Shown piece by piece: positions 1 to 6,530 of a DNA stretch of 38,797 bases. Location of the stretch: contig NZ_BMEQ01000029.1 in the NCBI RefSeq assembly GCF_014636775.1, positions 1 through 38,797 of the forward strand, in the 5' to 3' direction. This stretch comes from Kocuria dechangensis. Its GTDB lineage: Bacteria; Actinomycetota; Actinomycetes; Actinomycetales; Micrococcaceae. The position numbers were made by a program, and so were the translations under genes. The notes below the pieces were generated by a model, which searched no databases, was not told the DNA's origin, and saw nothing but the letters and a program-made list of their open reading frames with translations. The first letter of the stretch is position 1. Each line of letters starts with the position of its first letter.

Positions 1-2
1 AC

Positions 3-464
3 TACGTCCGCCACGGCACCTCGACCCTGTTCGCCGCCCTGGAGATCGCCACCGGCCACGTCACCGCTGCGTGCAAACCAAGGCACCGGCGCCAGGAGTT
101 CCTGGCCTTCCTGAAACAGGTGGCCCGGGCCTACCCGAGCCAGGAGCTGCACCTGGTGATGGACAACTACGCCACCCACAAAACGCCCGAGGTGCGGGCC
201 TGGCTGGCGCAGAACCCGCGGTTCCGGGTGCACTTCACACCGACCTCGGCCTCCTGGCTGAACCTGGTCGAGGTGTGGTTTTCCATCATCGAACGCCAAG
301 CCCTGCACCGGGCCGACGTGGCCTCTGTTCCGGAGCTCAACGCCAAGATCCGGGCCTTCGTCACAGGCTGGAACGACCGCTGCCACCCGTTCGTGTGGAC
401 CAAGACCAGCACCGAGATCCTCAACAAAGCCAACCGCCAAATGACTTCAAGTACGGGCCACTAG
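3..464 (+). CDS. IS630-type transposase, C-terminal part (5' end outside window)
   Basis: The reading frame is open from the window edge, so only the C-terminal ~153 residues are seen. The product is a DDE-superfamily transposase of the IS630/Tc1-mariner type, which cuts and joins IS ends. The diagnostic stretch is visible: VMDNYATHKTPEV carries the second catalytic Asp, and HFTPTSASWLNLVEVWFSII carries the third acidic residue in the NxVExWF context typical of this family. The C-terminus (ILNKANRQMTSSTGH) reads through the IS end. The neighbouring minus-strand gene runs into this sequence from the other side, so the IS probably landed in or beside that gene. The terminal inverted repeat could not be fixed because the other end is outside the window. 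Confidence 0.9.
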   Translation, partial: YVRHGTSTLFAALEIATGHVTAACKPRHRRQEFLAFLKQVARAYPSQELHLVMDNYATHKTPEVRAWLAQNPRFRVHFTPTSASWLNLVEVWFSIIERQALHRADVASVPELNAKIRAFVTGWNDRCHPFVWTKTSTEILNKANRQMTSSTGH

Positions 465-713
465 TCACAGCGGAGTCTCCTTCGCGGTACCGGTAGGGCT
501 GGGCTCGATTGTAATAGTTGGCAAGCATTAATCTAAGCACTTTGGCCTCAGCGATGATTGTGGCGTCTTCTTGAGAGGCCGCCACCACGATCCGGTCGCC
601 TTGGCTGGGCAGACGCCCGCGAAGCCGTTGCGGATCCCGGTCACAAGATCGCCGTATGTGCTGTCGAGTCCCGCAGGATTGTCGAGCTGGTACATACGGT
701 TCTTGTCGGTCAC
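421..713 (-). pseudogene. Frameshifted small gene abutting the IS end
   Basis: A GTG start at 713 has a good ribosome site (AAGGAG, about 7 nt upstream) and gives MTDKNRMYQLDNPAGLDSTY and onward to about residue 39 (VCPAKA). The sensible continuation (DRIVVAASQEDATIIAEAKV, then LRLMLANYYNRAQPYRYREG) lies in another frame from about 610 downward. In the original frame the peptide becomes Trp/Lys-rich and stops at 528. The second frame reads on into the IS sequence and stops at 421. The gene therefore carries a single frameshift, and its natural C-terminus may be replaced by IS sequence. The product is not recognised; it looks like a soluble protein of under 100 residues. Whether the shift is a mutation or a sequencing indel cannot be told here. 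Confidence 0.55.
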
Positions 714-836
714 GGTGCGTGCTCCTTTCGACGCGTCTACGAAAACTCCTCCCTGGCACGAAGTAAGGTTGCGTCCCTAGACGATGGACTCATTTAGATG
801 CGGTGCTGGGCGCCATTCGGCCAGCGAGGAGCTCAG

Positions 837-1037
837 TCACGGTGTACCGGCGTCGGTCACGTAGTCCCGGAGCTGGTCCCCGGCGGCACAGTTGAGCGCG
901 GTGCCGGTGGCCTCCAGGAAGTTAGCCGGGTCGATCTCCACCCGCCCGCGGTAGGTGGTGGTCTCGACGACGTCGAACTCCACGGTGGTCATCTGCTCGG
1001 TGGTGGAGTCGGTGCCGGTCTGCTCGGTGCTGGCCAT
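837..1037 (-). CDS. Small acidic hypothetical protein (66 aa)
   Basis: The gene begins at an ATG with a purine-rich site (GAAGGACCAGG) just upstream and encodes a 66-residue acidic protein rich in Thr/Glu/Asp. It has a low-complexity N-terminus (MASTEQTGTDSTTEQMTTVE), then a probable beta-strand segment (FDVVETTTYRGRVEIDPANF). There is no signal peptide or membrane segment. I do not recognise the family. It is preceded by its own CCGCACACAT box (1092-1101), and a strong hairpin separates it from the next gene upstream, so it looks like a single-gene transcription unit. Unlike most genes with the box, the start is 54 nt away, implying a leadered mRNA. Confidence 0.6.
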   Translation of the reverse strand: MASTEQTGTDSTTEQMTTVEFDVVETTTYRGRVEIDPANFLEATGTALNCAAGDQLRDYVTDAGTP

Positions 1038-1091
1038 GGTCCTGGTCCTTCGTCTCGGCTGCGGTGGGGCGGGGTCTTCGCCTCACCTCCC

Positions 1092-1101
1092 ATGTGTGCG
1101 G
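1092..1101 (-). promoter_or_regulatory. CCGCACACAT box upstream of the 66-aa gene
   Basis: On the minus strand this reads CCGCACACAT, preceded by CAGAAACCTG about 18 nt upstream of the CACACAT core. It is one of the copies not exactly 7 nt from a start codon; if it is a -10 element, the transcript of 837-1037 would carry a ~45-nt leader with a Shine-Dalgarno site. It lies just downstream of the 1148-1193 hairpin, as expected of a promoter between two transcription units. Confidence 0.55.
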
Positions 1102-1147
1102 ATGGGTGCAGGTTTCTGCCCGGAAGCCCGGTGGATACCCGCATGAG

Positions 1148-1193
1148 GAAGGGCCCGCGGGTGCGCGCTCGTGCTCCGGGCCGCGGGCCCTTC
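1148..1193. terminator. Strong GC-rich terminator hairpin
   Basis: A perfect 13-bp inverted repeat (GAAGGGCCCGCGG / CCGCGGGCCCTTC) encloses a 20-nt loop. It sits 15 nt after the stop of the minus-strand gene 1208-1780 and before the promoter box of 837-1037. There is no clear U-tract, which is common for actinobacterial terminators. Confidence 0.8.
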
Positions 1194-1207
1194 GGGGTGC
1201 GGATGGG

Positions 1208-1780
1208 TCACTCGACCGCGGTGGCCTCCAGCCACTCGGTGAGCAGGTCGGCGGACCAGCCGTTGTTCAGGCTGAACTCGAACGGTCCGGTGTGATCGCC
1301 TTCCAGGTTCAGGTCCCACACGATCCAGTCCAGGTCCGTCGGCCACCCCTCGGTCGCCTCCTGCATCTTGTCCCGGTCCTGGGTCGCCAGCCATCCGGCG
1401 GGCAGGGTGACGATGCGAGTCTTGGTGGTCACGCACTCGTCGCCCTCACCGATCCACTCCTGCAGGCGCAGGGTGCCGGTGACCTTCGGGGCGTTGGCGT
1501 AGCGGGGTTGCGAGAGCAGCTCGGCCTCGGCGGCGCGGACGGCGGCGACCACCGCACCGGCGGCCTCCAGCACCTCGGCCAGCGGGTCGCCGGTGAGGGC
1601 CCGCAGCTGCGCACCCATCCGGTCTTTCACCAGGGCGTGCAGGACCGGTGACTCCACGAGCCCGACGGTCTTGAGGTGCGCGACGAGCTGCGCGGTGACG
1701 GTCGAGGCGAGCTTCTGTGCCAGGGCGTCGGCGTCGAAGGTGGTGGCGGTCTGGGCGGGGGCCTGGGGCGTCTTGTCCAT
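1208..1780 (-). CDS. Hypothetical protein (190 aa)
   Basis: The ATG at 1780 (MDKTPQAPAQTATTFDADAL) is chosen over a start 9 nt upstream because it lies exactly 7 nt after a CCGCACACAT box. The N-terminal half is predicted helical and Ala/Leu-rich (DALAQKLASTVTAQLVAHLK; LAEVLEAAGAVVAAVRAAEA). The C-terminal half has aromatic-rich strands (EGWPTDLDWIVWDLNLEGDH) and ends with GPFEFSLNNGWSADLLTEWL. No signal peptide or membrane segment is seen and the family is not recognised. A strong hairpin follows the stop. The N7 interval (GAGGGGC) is purine-rich but too close to the start to work as a normal ribosome site, so the mRNA may be leaderless. Confidence 0.75.
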   Translation of the reverse strand: MDKTPQAPAQTATTFDADALAQKLASTVTAQLVAHLKTVGLVESPVLHALVKDRMGAQLRALTGDPLAEVLEAAGAVVAAVRAAEAELLSQPRYANAPKVTGTLRLQEWIGEGDECVTTKTRIVTLPAGWLATQDRDKMQEATEGWPTDLDWIVWDLNLEGDHTGPFEFSLNNGWSADLLTEWLEATAVE

Positions 1781-1787
1781 GCCCCTC

Positions 1788-1797
1788 ATGTGTGCGG
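1788..1797 (-). promoter_or_regulatory. CCGCACACAT box, N7 to ATG at 1780
   Basis: Minus-strand CCGCACACAT followed by seven bases (GAGGGGC) and the ATG. Upstream, the strand reads AAAACTGAGGGTATCCGCAC, which closely resembles the sequence ahead of the plus-strand box at 17470 (GAAACTGGAAGCATCCGCAC). This suggests an additional conserved element about 12 nt 5' of the core. Confidence 0.7.
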
Positions 1798-1893
1798 ATA
1801 CCCTCAGTTTTCTCCCCAGGATCGGGTCACCGCCTCATGCCCACGACAATCCTCGGCCACCACCTGCTGGACCTGCAGCACGGCCCGGACGTG

Positions 1894-1934
1894 AAAAATC
1901 CCCCAGGTGCGCATCGCGGAGAGGCGAGGGGGAT
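1894..1934 (-). terminator. Probable rho-independent terminator of 2029-2625
   Basis: On the minus strand a 7-bp stem (ATCCCCC / GGGGGAT) encloses a 23-nt loop and is followed by TTTTTC. It lies about 95 nt after the stop of the gene ending at 2029. The loop is long and the stem short, so this is only moderately convincing. Confidence 0.45.
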
Positions 1935-2028
1935 GTGGTGGTTCCAGCTTAGCGAGGGCGCACAGCGAGCGGTCCGAGCACCGGAGATCTGAAGGCACAG
2001 GGAATCTCCTCCGCCTTCACGACCACGC

Positions 2029-2625
2029 TCATCCACCGGCGCCCAGGCGCACGGTCCACATCGAGGCGCAGGCGATCCGCTCCCCGGTGCGCACCGTCAG
2101 GTCGAAGGCCGAGACGCGGCAGTCGGTGTCGGCCTCGATCTCCACCCCGCGTCCGGTCTCCGCCACGATCCGCCCGCGGCCCCAGCCCAGGCACCCGAAC
2201 ATGCCCACGACCGCGAAGGCCACGGTGTCCCCGGAGGAGAGGTCGAACGTGTGGGCGTCGCGGTGGGCGAGCACCTCCACCGGCCCGGCATGGAAGTCGG
2301 TACACGGGATCAGGTCGTCCTGGCGGACCACCAGTTCTGGCTCAGCGGCGAACGTCTCCCCGGCGGTCAGCACCGTCCCGTCCAGCAGCGGCCCGCCGTA
2401 GGCGGCCGGCACCACGAGAACGCTCCCGCCCTCGGCTCCGGTCACGACCCCGCGGACCAGCACCGGGCGCAGCTCGGGGCCGCGGAACAGCGCGGTGACG
2501 GCATCGCCGGGATGCAGCTGCGCGCCGAAGGCGTCGGCGAGCTCCAGCTTCTCGGGTACCGGGACGTCGACGTCGCGGGCAGTGAGGGGAAGGGCCAGCG
2601 GGGGAAGCTCGGTGGTCGTGTTCAT
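2029..2625 (-). CDS. Hypothetical beta-rich protein (198 aa)
   Basis: The ATG at 2625 (MNTTTELPPLALPLTARDVD) is selected because a CACACAT core ends exactly 7 nt upstream; another ATG 9 nt further out would fall within the box. The 198-residue product is rich in Val/Gly/Thr and looks like repeated short beta segments (LHPGDAVTALFRGPELRPVL; VVTGAEGGSVLVVPAAYGG), possibly a beta-barrel or SH3-like fold. It has no signal peptide. Around residue 140 are GMFGCLGWGRGR and nearby Cys residues without a metal-binding spacing. No family is recognised. It forms a single-gene minus-strand unit beside the divergent SpoIIAA-like gene. Confidence 0.7.
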   Translation of the reverse strand: MNTTTELPPLALPLTARDVDVPVPEKLELADAFGAQLHPGDAVTALFRGPELRPVLVRGVVTGAEGGSVLVVPAAYGGPLLDGTVLTAGETFAAEPELVVRQDDLIPCTDFHAGPVEVLAHRDAHTFDLSSGDTVAFAVVGMFGCLGWGRGRIVAETGRGVEIEADTDCRVSAFDLTVRTGERIACASMWTVRLGAGG

Positions 2626-2632
2626 GGTCTCC

Positions 2633-2642
2633 ATGTGTGGGG
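2633..2642 (-). promoter_or_regulatory. CACACAT box variant, N7 to ATG at 2625
   Basis: The minus strand reads CCCCACACAT, a one-base variant (C for G) of the common box, then seven bases GGAGACC and the ATG. Upstream it reads GGGAAGACGTCCGATC. Confidence 0.65.
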
Positions 2643-2763
2643 AGATCGGACGTCTTCCCGCCGCGGGACAGCCTATGCGTGCACCCGTTGAGCTGCGGCA
2701 TCGACAGTCCTACCGTGGTGTCCACGGCACCCGCGACACCACGACCGAGGAGAAAAGACGGTC

Positions 2764-3120
2764 ATGCTGGAGACCACGGTGCAGCCCGGCACCAACATCG
2801 TCACCATTGACTACCAGGGCGGTCTCTCCGTCGAAGACGAGCAACGGATGCGACAGGTCCTCGACGAGGTGATCCGCGACCACGGCAGCGTGCGGATGCT
2901 GGCGGTCATGGGCAAGATCGACTTCTCGGAGATCTCCCCGAAAGCGGCCTGGATTAATCTGAAGGCCGCCGGCTACCTCAAGAAGCTGGACCGCCTGGCT
3001 GTGGTCACCGACGCAGCGTGGGCGGCGAAGATCTCCGAGTGGACCGCCGAGCTCGTCCACATCACCGTGCGCACCTTCCCGGCCGACCAGCGGGCCGACG
3101 CACTGGCCTGGATCACATAG
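2764..3120 (+). CDS. SpoIIAA/STAS-like protein
   Basis: A 118-residue protein resembling the SpoIIAA-like family (PF11964-type, a STAS-related fold of about 120 residues). Recognisable parts are an N-terminal strand (IVTIDYQGGLSVEDEQRMR), a helix with VLDEVIRDHGSVRMLAVMG, the AAWINLKAAGYLKKLDRLAV segment containing the family-typical D-R-[LV]-A-V-V-[ST]-D, and a C-terminal helix (VRTFPADQRADALAWI). The length matches the family. Relatives are cytoplasmic and poorly characterised, some proposed to bind small hydrophobic ligands or membranes; no reaction can be assigned. The ribosome site is GAGGAG about 11 nt before the ATG. It is the only plus-strand gene in the left 6 kb apart from the IS, divergent from 2029-2625 and convergent with 3170-3382. 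Confidence 0.8.
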   Translation: MLETTVQPGTNIVTIDYQGGLSVEDEQRMRQVLDEVIRDHGSVRMLAVMGKIDFSEISPKAAWINLKAAGYLKKLDRLAVVTDAAWAAKISEWTAELVHITVRTFPADQRADALAWIT

Positions 3121-3139
3121 CCCTGAGCCTTCAAGGGCT
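3119..3139. terminator. Weak bidirectional hairpin between convergent genes
   Basis: AGCCCT pairs with AGGGCT around a 9-nt loop, in the 49-bp gap between convergent stops at 3120 and 3170. A competing pairing TGAGC/GCTCA exists in the same place. The position supports a shared terminator, but the stem is short. Confidence 0.4.
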
Positions 3140-3169
3140 TGCTCAGCGGTGGGCGCCGCTCGGCGATGG

Positions 3170-3382
3170 TCACACCACCGCGCTCAGCTGGCTCCACAGC
3201 AACGGCAGCCCGCGCACGGCCAGGAGCTGCTCGACGGTCGTGGTGGCCGGGGCCGGCAGCTCGTCGGTGGCCTCCCACACGGAGTCGCACTCGTTGCAGA
3301 CCTGGATGGTCTCTCCGGTGGCGTTCACCCGGTAGCGGGCGATCACGCCCGCATCGCACATCGGGCACTCGTTGGGGTTCAC
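3170..3382 (-). CDS. Zinc-ribbon protein, copy 1 (70 aa)
   Basis: A GTG start at 3382 is preceded by an excellent ribosome site (GGAAGGAG, 6-7 nt). The product MNPNECPMCDAGVIARYRVN and onward has two Cys pairs, CPMC at residues 6-9 and CNEC near residues 29-32, the arrangement of a small zinc ribbon. This is followed by SVWEATDELPAPATTTVEQL and a Leu-rich tail. It is clearly a paralog of 3556-3768 (same length, same Cys spacing, same ATTTVE and RGLPLL motifs). It is probably a small metal-binding adaptor or nucleic-acid-binding protein, with no more specific function visible. Confidence 0.8.
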   Translation of the reverse strand: MNPNECPMCDAGVIARYRVNATGETIQVCNECDSVWEATDELPAPATTTVEQLLAVRGLPLLWSQLSAVV

Positions 3383-3555
3383 GGCCGTCTCCTTCCTTCG
3401 CTTGTCTCACGCCCCGCACCGGGGTGTTCTGCGCAGTGGCCACGACCCCGTCCCAACACCGCGGCGGCAATATCGGACAAGGCCCTGGTGTACGGATTGT
3501 GCACCTGCAATCAAGTCTGGCGGAAGGCACTTGCTGAGCCGCCGGCGCCCGGGGT

Positions 3556-3768
3556 TCACGCCACCGCGCGCAGCTCCTTGCGCAGCAGCGGCAGACCGCG
3601 GGCGGCGAGGAAGCACTCGACGGTCGTGGTGGCCGGCCCCGGCAGCACGTCGGCCCCGTCCCACACGGATCGGCAGACGTTGCAGACCTGGATGGTCTCG
3701 GCGGTGGCCTTCACCCGGAAGGAACTCACGACTCCTTCGTCGCACTTCGGGCATTCGAGACGGCTCAT
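3556..3768 (-). CDS. Zinc-ribbon protein, copy 2 (70 aa)
   Basis: The ATG at 3768 (MSRLECPKCDEGVVSSFRVK) has a ribosome site GGAAGGAG almost identical to copy 1. Cys pairs CPKC (residues 6-9) and CNVC (29-32) define the zinc ribbon; the C-terminal half (GPATTTVECFLAARGLPLLR) mirrors the paralog at 3170-3382. An additional Cys in VECFL is not shared. About 173 bp separate the two copies, so each may have its own promoter. The pair looks like a tandem duplication that has diverged in sequence while keeping length and metal ligands. Confidence 0.8.
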   Translation of the reverse strand: MSRLECPKCDEGVVSSFRVKATAETIQVCNVCRSVWDGADVLPGPATTTVECFLAARGLPLLRKELRAVA

Positions 3769-3965
3769 GGCCGCTCCTTCCATCGGGAGCCCCAGCCCTG
3801 GGCCGGAGCCGTTCGGGGGGATCAGCGAGGACCCTGTCACGGTATCGGGGGCGTGTGCACCGGCGGGCTCCTCGTGCCCATGATTTTGCACCCACCGGCG
3901 CGCCAGCGGAAGGGTCATGCCGTATGTGTCGGAGCCCGGAAGGAGCCCGATGGTCTGTCCGGTCG

Positions 3966-4883
3966 TCAGTCGTTGCGCACCAGGCACCACGACGCCTCGA
4001 AGTCACGGGCCGCCAGGTCGGAGTCGCGCATCCAAACCTCCATGTGCCCGGAGTCGCCGAACCACCCGTCCAGGGCCGTGACACCCTCCACCTCCAAGAT
4101 CAGACGGTGCTGATCACCGGGCACGGTCAACGGCAGGAGTCGCTCCAAGAGCGCACGGGCGTTGATCTCTCCGCGCTGGCTGTGCCCGTAGACGTGGCTG
4201 ATCGGGACAGCCGGGCCCGCGGTCGATCCGGTGCGCAGCAGCATCCACGACCGGAGCAGCTGTTCCTCCAGCGCCGCGGCGACCTCGAACCGATCCACCG
4301 GCCCGCCGGCCGCGTCCGCTGCCGGGGGCAGGGTGAACCCCGGCAGCGGAATCACCGGCTGGCACACCGCGGTAGGCTCCTCCAGATCGGCCGGAGGCTG
4401 CACCAGTCCGGTGCGCTGCGGCGCAGACACCCAGCGCACCAGCCACCCTCGGCGGCGGCGATCGCCGGTCCCGTAGCCGGAGGTCTGCAGATCGTGGAAA
4501 ACCTCCAGCACCCCATGAGTCGGCAGCCCTTCCCGCAGGTGCGGCCACACGGCTTTGCCCTGGGCGTCGAGCACCGCGTCCAGGTCGGCCAGGTCCACGG
4601 TGAGAACGTGCGAGAGCGGCTTCCCGTCGTTCCGGCGCGGCCACGACGACAGCGGCGCGGCGGCCGGTCCGCCCAGCCAGCTGATCCATCCGCCGGTGCA
4701 CCACAACTCGGTCAGCTCCTCCGCGCCCGGAGCGAAAGACTGCTCGCTGAGCACCGGCGAGTACGCCACCTGCTCCAGGAAGTGCTCGTCCTCGGCCGGT
4801 CCTGCTTCCAGCCAGGTCTGGATCTGTCCCCACGGTCCGTGCAGTGGTGCCGGTGCGATGCCGTCTCGTCGTCTCGGTTTCAT
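3966..4883 (-). CDS. DUF1963 (YwqG-like) protein
   Basis: The start is set at the ATG at 4883 (MKPRRRDGIAPAPLHGPWGQ) because of an ideal AGAGGAGG ribosome site 6 nt upstream; a longer frame extends 24 codons further without one. The 305-residue protein matches the DUF1963/YwqG pattern: a Gly/Trp-rich loop (GGWISWLGGPAAAPLSSWPR), then PLSHVLTVDLADLDAVLDAQ, then LPTHGVLEVFHDL, and a C-terminal MEVWMRDSDLAARDFEASW resembling the family's closing strand. Function in the family is unknown; it is often found near toxin, immunity or mobile genes. It is the leftward gene closest to the large hairpin-rich intergenic region. Confidence 0.75.
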   Translation of the reverse strand: MKPRRRDGIAPAPLHGPWGQIQTWLEAGPAEDEHFLEQVAYSPVLSEQSFAPGAEELTELWCTGGWISWLGGPAAAPLSSWPRRNDGKPLSHVLTVDLADLDAVLDAQGKAVWPHLREGLPTHGVLEVFHDLQTSGYGTGDRRRRGWLVRWVSAPQRTGLVQPPADLEEPTAVCQPVIPLPGFTLPPAADAAGGPVDRFEVAAALEEQLLRSWMLLRTGSTAGPAVPISHVYGHSQRGEINARALLERLLPLTVPGDQHRLILEVEGVTALDGWFGDSGHMEVWMRDSDLAARDFEASWCLVRND

Positions 4884-5494
4884 CGTCGCCTCCTCTGCTC
4901 GCGGTGCCCGGTCGCCCCATCCAACCACTTGCAGTGCCCTCATCGGCACCTCCATCCCCCTCGCGCCGGTTTGCCCGACGCCCGGCGGTAGCCGCGCCCA
5001 CCACGCACGCCGACAGGCGGGCGGACCGGGCAGCGATAGCGTGCGGCCCGGGGTCGTCGGTGGTCGTGGTCGGTCGGGGTGGCCATATTAAGAGGCTCGG
5101 CGCTGGCGCGCCTCGCCGCGGGCTCCGCCCGCTGCGGTCTCCATCTCGGTCGTCGTCCTGGTCTGCATTACGGGCTCCCGCCCGCAGGGCGTCATGATCT
5201 TCGACATGCTCCGGCTCATCTTCCGCCGCTGTTCTCTTCCGTCTCTTCCTGTCCGATCTGTGCTGCGCTCGGCGCGCGCAAGCGCGCTTCTCGCGTGCCG
5301 GTCCGTCCTCCGGTGCGGTGCATCGTCGCGGTGCACATAGCGGCCACCGGCCGCGGCTGCGCCGCGTCAGCCCGGCTTCGCCGGGCGCGTGCCGCGTAGC
5401 GGTGCGCGCTGCGTCAGCAGCATGGTCTTCGGGCGGCTTCGCCGCCTGCCCGCTGCGCGGGCTCGTCCGCGCAGCGGTGCAGCGGAGCGGGCGC

Positions 5495-5915
5495 TCCGGC
5501 ATGGTCTCCATGCGCCGCTCCGCGGCGGTGCGCTCCGCGCAGGGGTGCCAAGTAGTGGTGGACGTCGCGCGGGGTCGTGGTGGTCGGCGTCGACGCTTCG
5601 CGTCGGTGCCCTCCGGGCACTCGTTGGTCGTCACGGGTGCTCATGTCGGTCTACGGCATGGGCGTGTGCTCGCCGGCCGCAGGCCGTGGCAGTTGCGGGG
5701 TGTGGCGCTACGCGCTTCGTGGTCGCCGGGTGGTGGGTCGGTGCGGGTGTTCGTCGCGGGCGCTACGCGCGTCCTGGGTGTCGGCCTGTGCTCCGGTGTC
5801 ACTTCTGCGGTGTGGCGCTGCGCGCATCGTTGTCCCGGACGTAGTCCGGCATGGTGTTCGTTCCGGGCGCTGCGCGCTTCGTCGTCCAGGTCGGCGCTCC
5901 GGTGTCCGGCATGGT
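5495..5915 (+). repeat. Three exact copies of TCCGGCATGGT
   Basis: The 11-mer TCCGGCATGGT occurs at 5495-5505, 5845-5855 and 5905-5915, with a close relative (CAGCATGGTC) near 5418 and CGGCATGGG near 5655. Directly repeated short sequences next to a gene for an FtsK/TraB-like translocase are what one expects of a clt-type recognition region, but no binding data exist here. Confidence 0.5.
5705..5877. repeat. Degenerate ~55-bp tandem repeats with GCGCTNCGCGC core
   Basis: GCGCTACGCGC or GCGCTGCGCGC occurs at 5705, 5760, 5815 and 5867, i.e. spaced 55, 55 and 52 bp. Similar words follow some cores (TTCGTGGTC, ATCGTTGTC, TTCGTCGTC), and the inter-core DNA shares phrases such as CTCCGGTGTC. Each core is itself a 4-bp hairpin with a 3-nt loop. 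Confidence 0.6.
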
Positions 5916-6314
5916 CGTCGTGACGGTCTTCCGCGCACTGCGTGCTCGGATCAGTTGCACGATGATCGGACTGCTGCTCCACCTCGCCAGCGATGCACCG
6001 CGCTTCGCTCCGCTCCCACGCGGGCGGCCTCCGGCCTTGCATCGACGCTGACGACGTGGAGCTCCTGCACGCGCTGGCGCGCGTCGAACCCGTGCAGGTG
6101 CTCGGACTCCACGCCTCCCCCGTTCCACATCGTGGCGACCCGACACAGATGGTGCTCGAACTGCGGGCGTCTCCACGCCCCCGTGCTGGTGAGCACGCTG
6201 GCAGGCGCACCGACGGGCACCCGCCGGGCGCGCTGGCGTGTCGTGAGGCCGCCCCGCGGCCGCAACAGCGACAGCACGCCCTTCGCGCGGAGCGCGAACA
6301 GGCCACCGGCCCAC

Positions 6315-6358
6315 CCAACCCACGGGGCACCCGTGGGTTGGTCCTCGCGGCAGCGAGG
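6315..6358. repeat. 12-bp perfect palindrome with GCA loop plus adjacent hairpin
   Basis: CCAACCCACGGG (6315-6326) and CCCGTGGGTTGG (6330-6341) are perfect complements around the triloop GCA. A second hairpin, CCTCGC-GGCA-GCGAGG (6343-6358), follows one base later. It is the longest perfect hairpin in the gene-free region and stands at the edge of the AT-richer stretch with the CGCACACA boxes. Such structures are typical of single-strand initiation, nick or protein-recognition sites; which applies cannot be told from sequence. Confidence 0.75.
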
Positions 6359-6397
6359 CGAAACCGCAGGTCAGAGGAGACGGGAACGAAGTTGAGC

Positions 6398-6530
6398 GTG
6401 TGCGCACACAACAGGTTTCTTCCGGGCACAAACTATTTGGATCCGCACACACGATTTCCCGAAATCGCCGCACACAATGACTGTGTAGTGATCAGATCCA
6501 CCGATTCCGCGGATCTACGATCCGGTGCGC
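6398..6530. promoter_or_regulatory. AT-richer control segment with clustered CGCACACA boxes
   Basis: The perfect palindrome GTGTGCGCACAC (6398-6409) presents the box on both strands. CCGCACACA then recurs at 6443 and 6468, flanking a 16-bp inverted repeat CGATTTCCCGAAATCG. GGATC/GATCC words are iterated at about 6440, 6495, 6511 and 6519. The first box is preceded by CACAAACTATTTGGAT, resembling the sequence ahead of other boxes. The segment lies about 300 bp before the first transfer gene and could hold its promoter, an operator or iterons. Confidence 0.5.

Larger units (their letters stand above)
5115..6298. repeat. Array of perfect triloop hairpins
   Basis: At least fifteen perfect 5-7 bp stems, mostly with 3-nt loops, were found by eye. 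The 6-bp ones include GCGGGC-TCC-GCCCGC (5118), CGCGGC-TGC-GCCGCG (5352), CCCGGC-TTC-GCCGGG (5371), GGCGGC-TTC-GCCGCC (5432), GCCCGC-TGC-GCGGGC (5448), CGCCGC-TCC-GCGGCG (5513), CGACGC-TTC-GCGTCG (5591), GTGCCC-TCC-GGGCAC (5606), CCGGAC-GTA-GTCCGG (5835) and GGCCGC-CCC-GCGGCC (6247). A 7-bp one is TTCGCGC-GGA-GCGCGAA (6282). The 5-bp ones include CGGCC-ACC-GGCCG, CATGG-TCT-CCATG, TGCGC-TCC-GCGCA and CGGCC-GCA-GGCCG. That density far exceeds what base composition alone should give. Confidence 0.8.

Noticed and set aside
4114-5634. 506-codon minus-strand frame from the hairpin array into the DUF1963 gene
   Set aside because: It overlaps the DUF1963 gene in another frame, has no ribosome site and is Arg/Ala/Thr/Asp-biased as expected from base composition.
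5705-5877. CRISPR-like spacing of repeats
   Set aside because: Repeats are only ~11 bp cores with partly conserved spacers, and no cas genes are present in the window.
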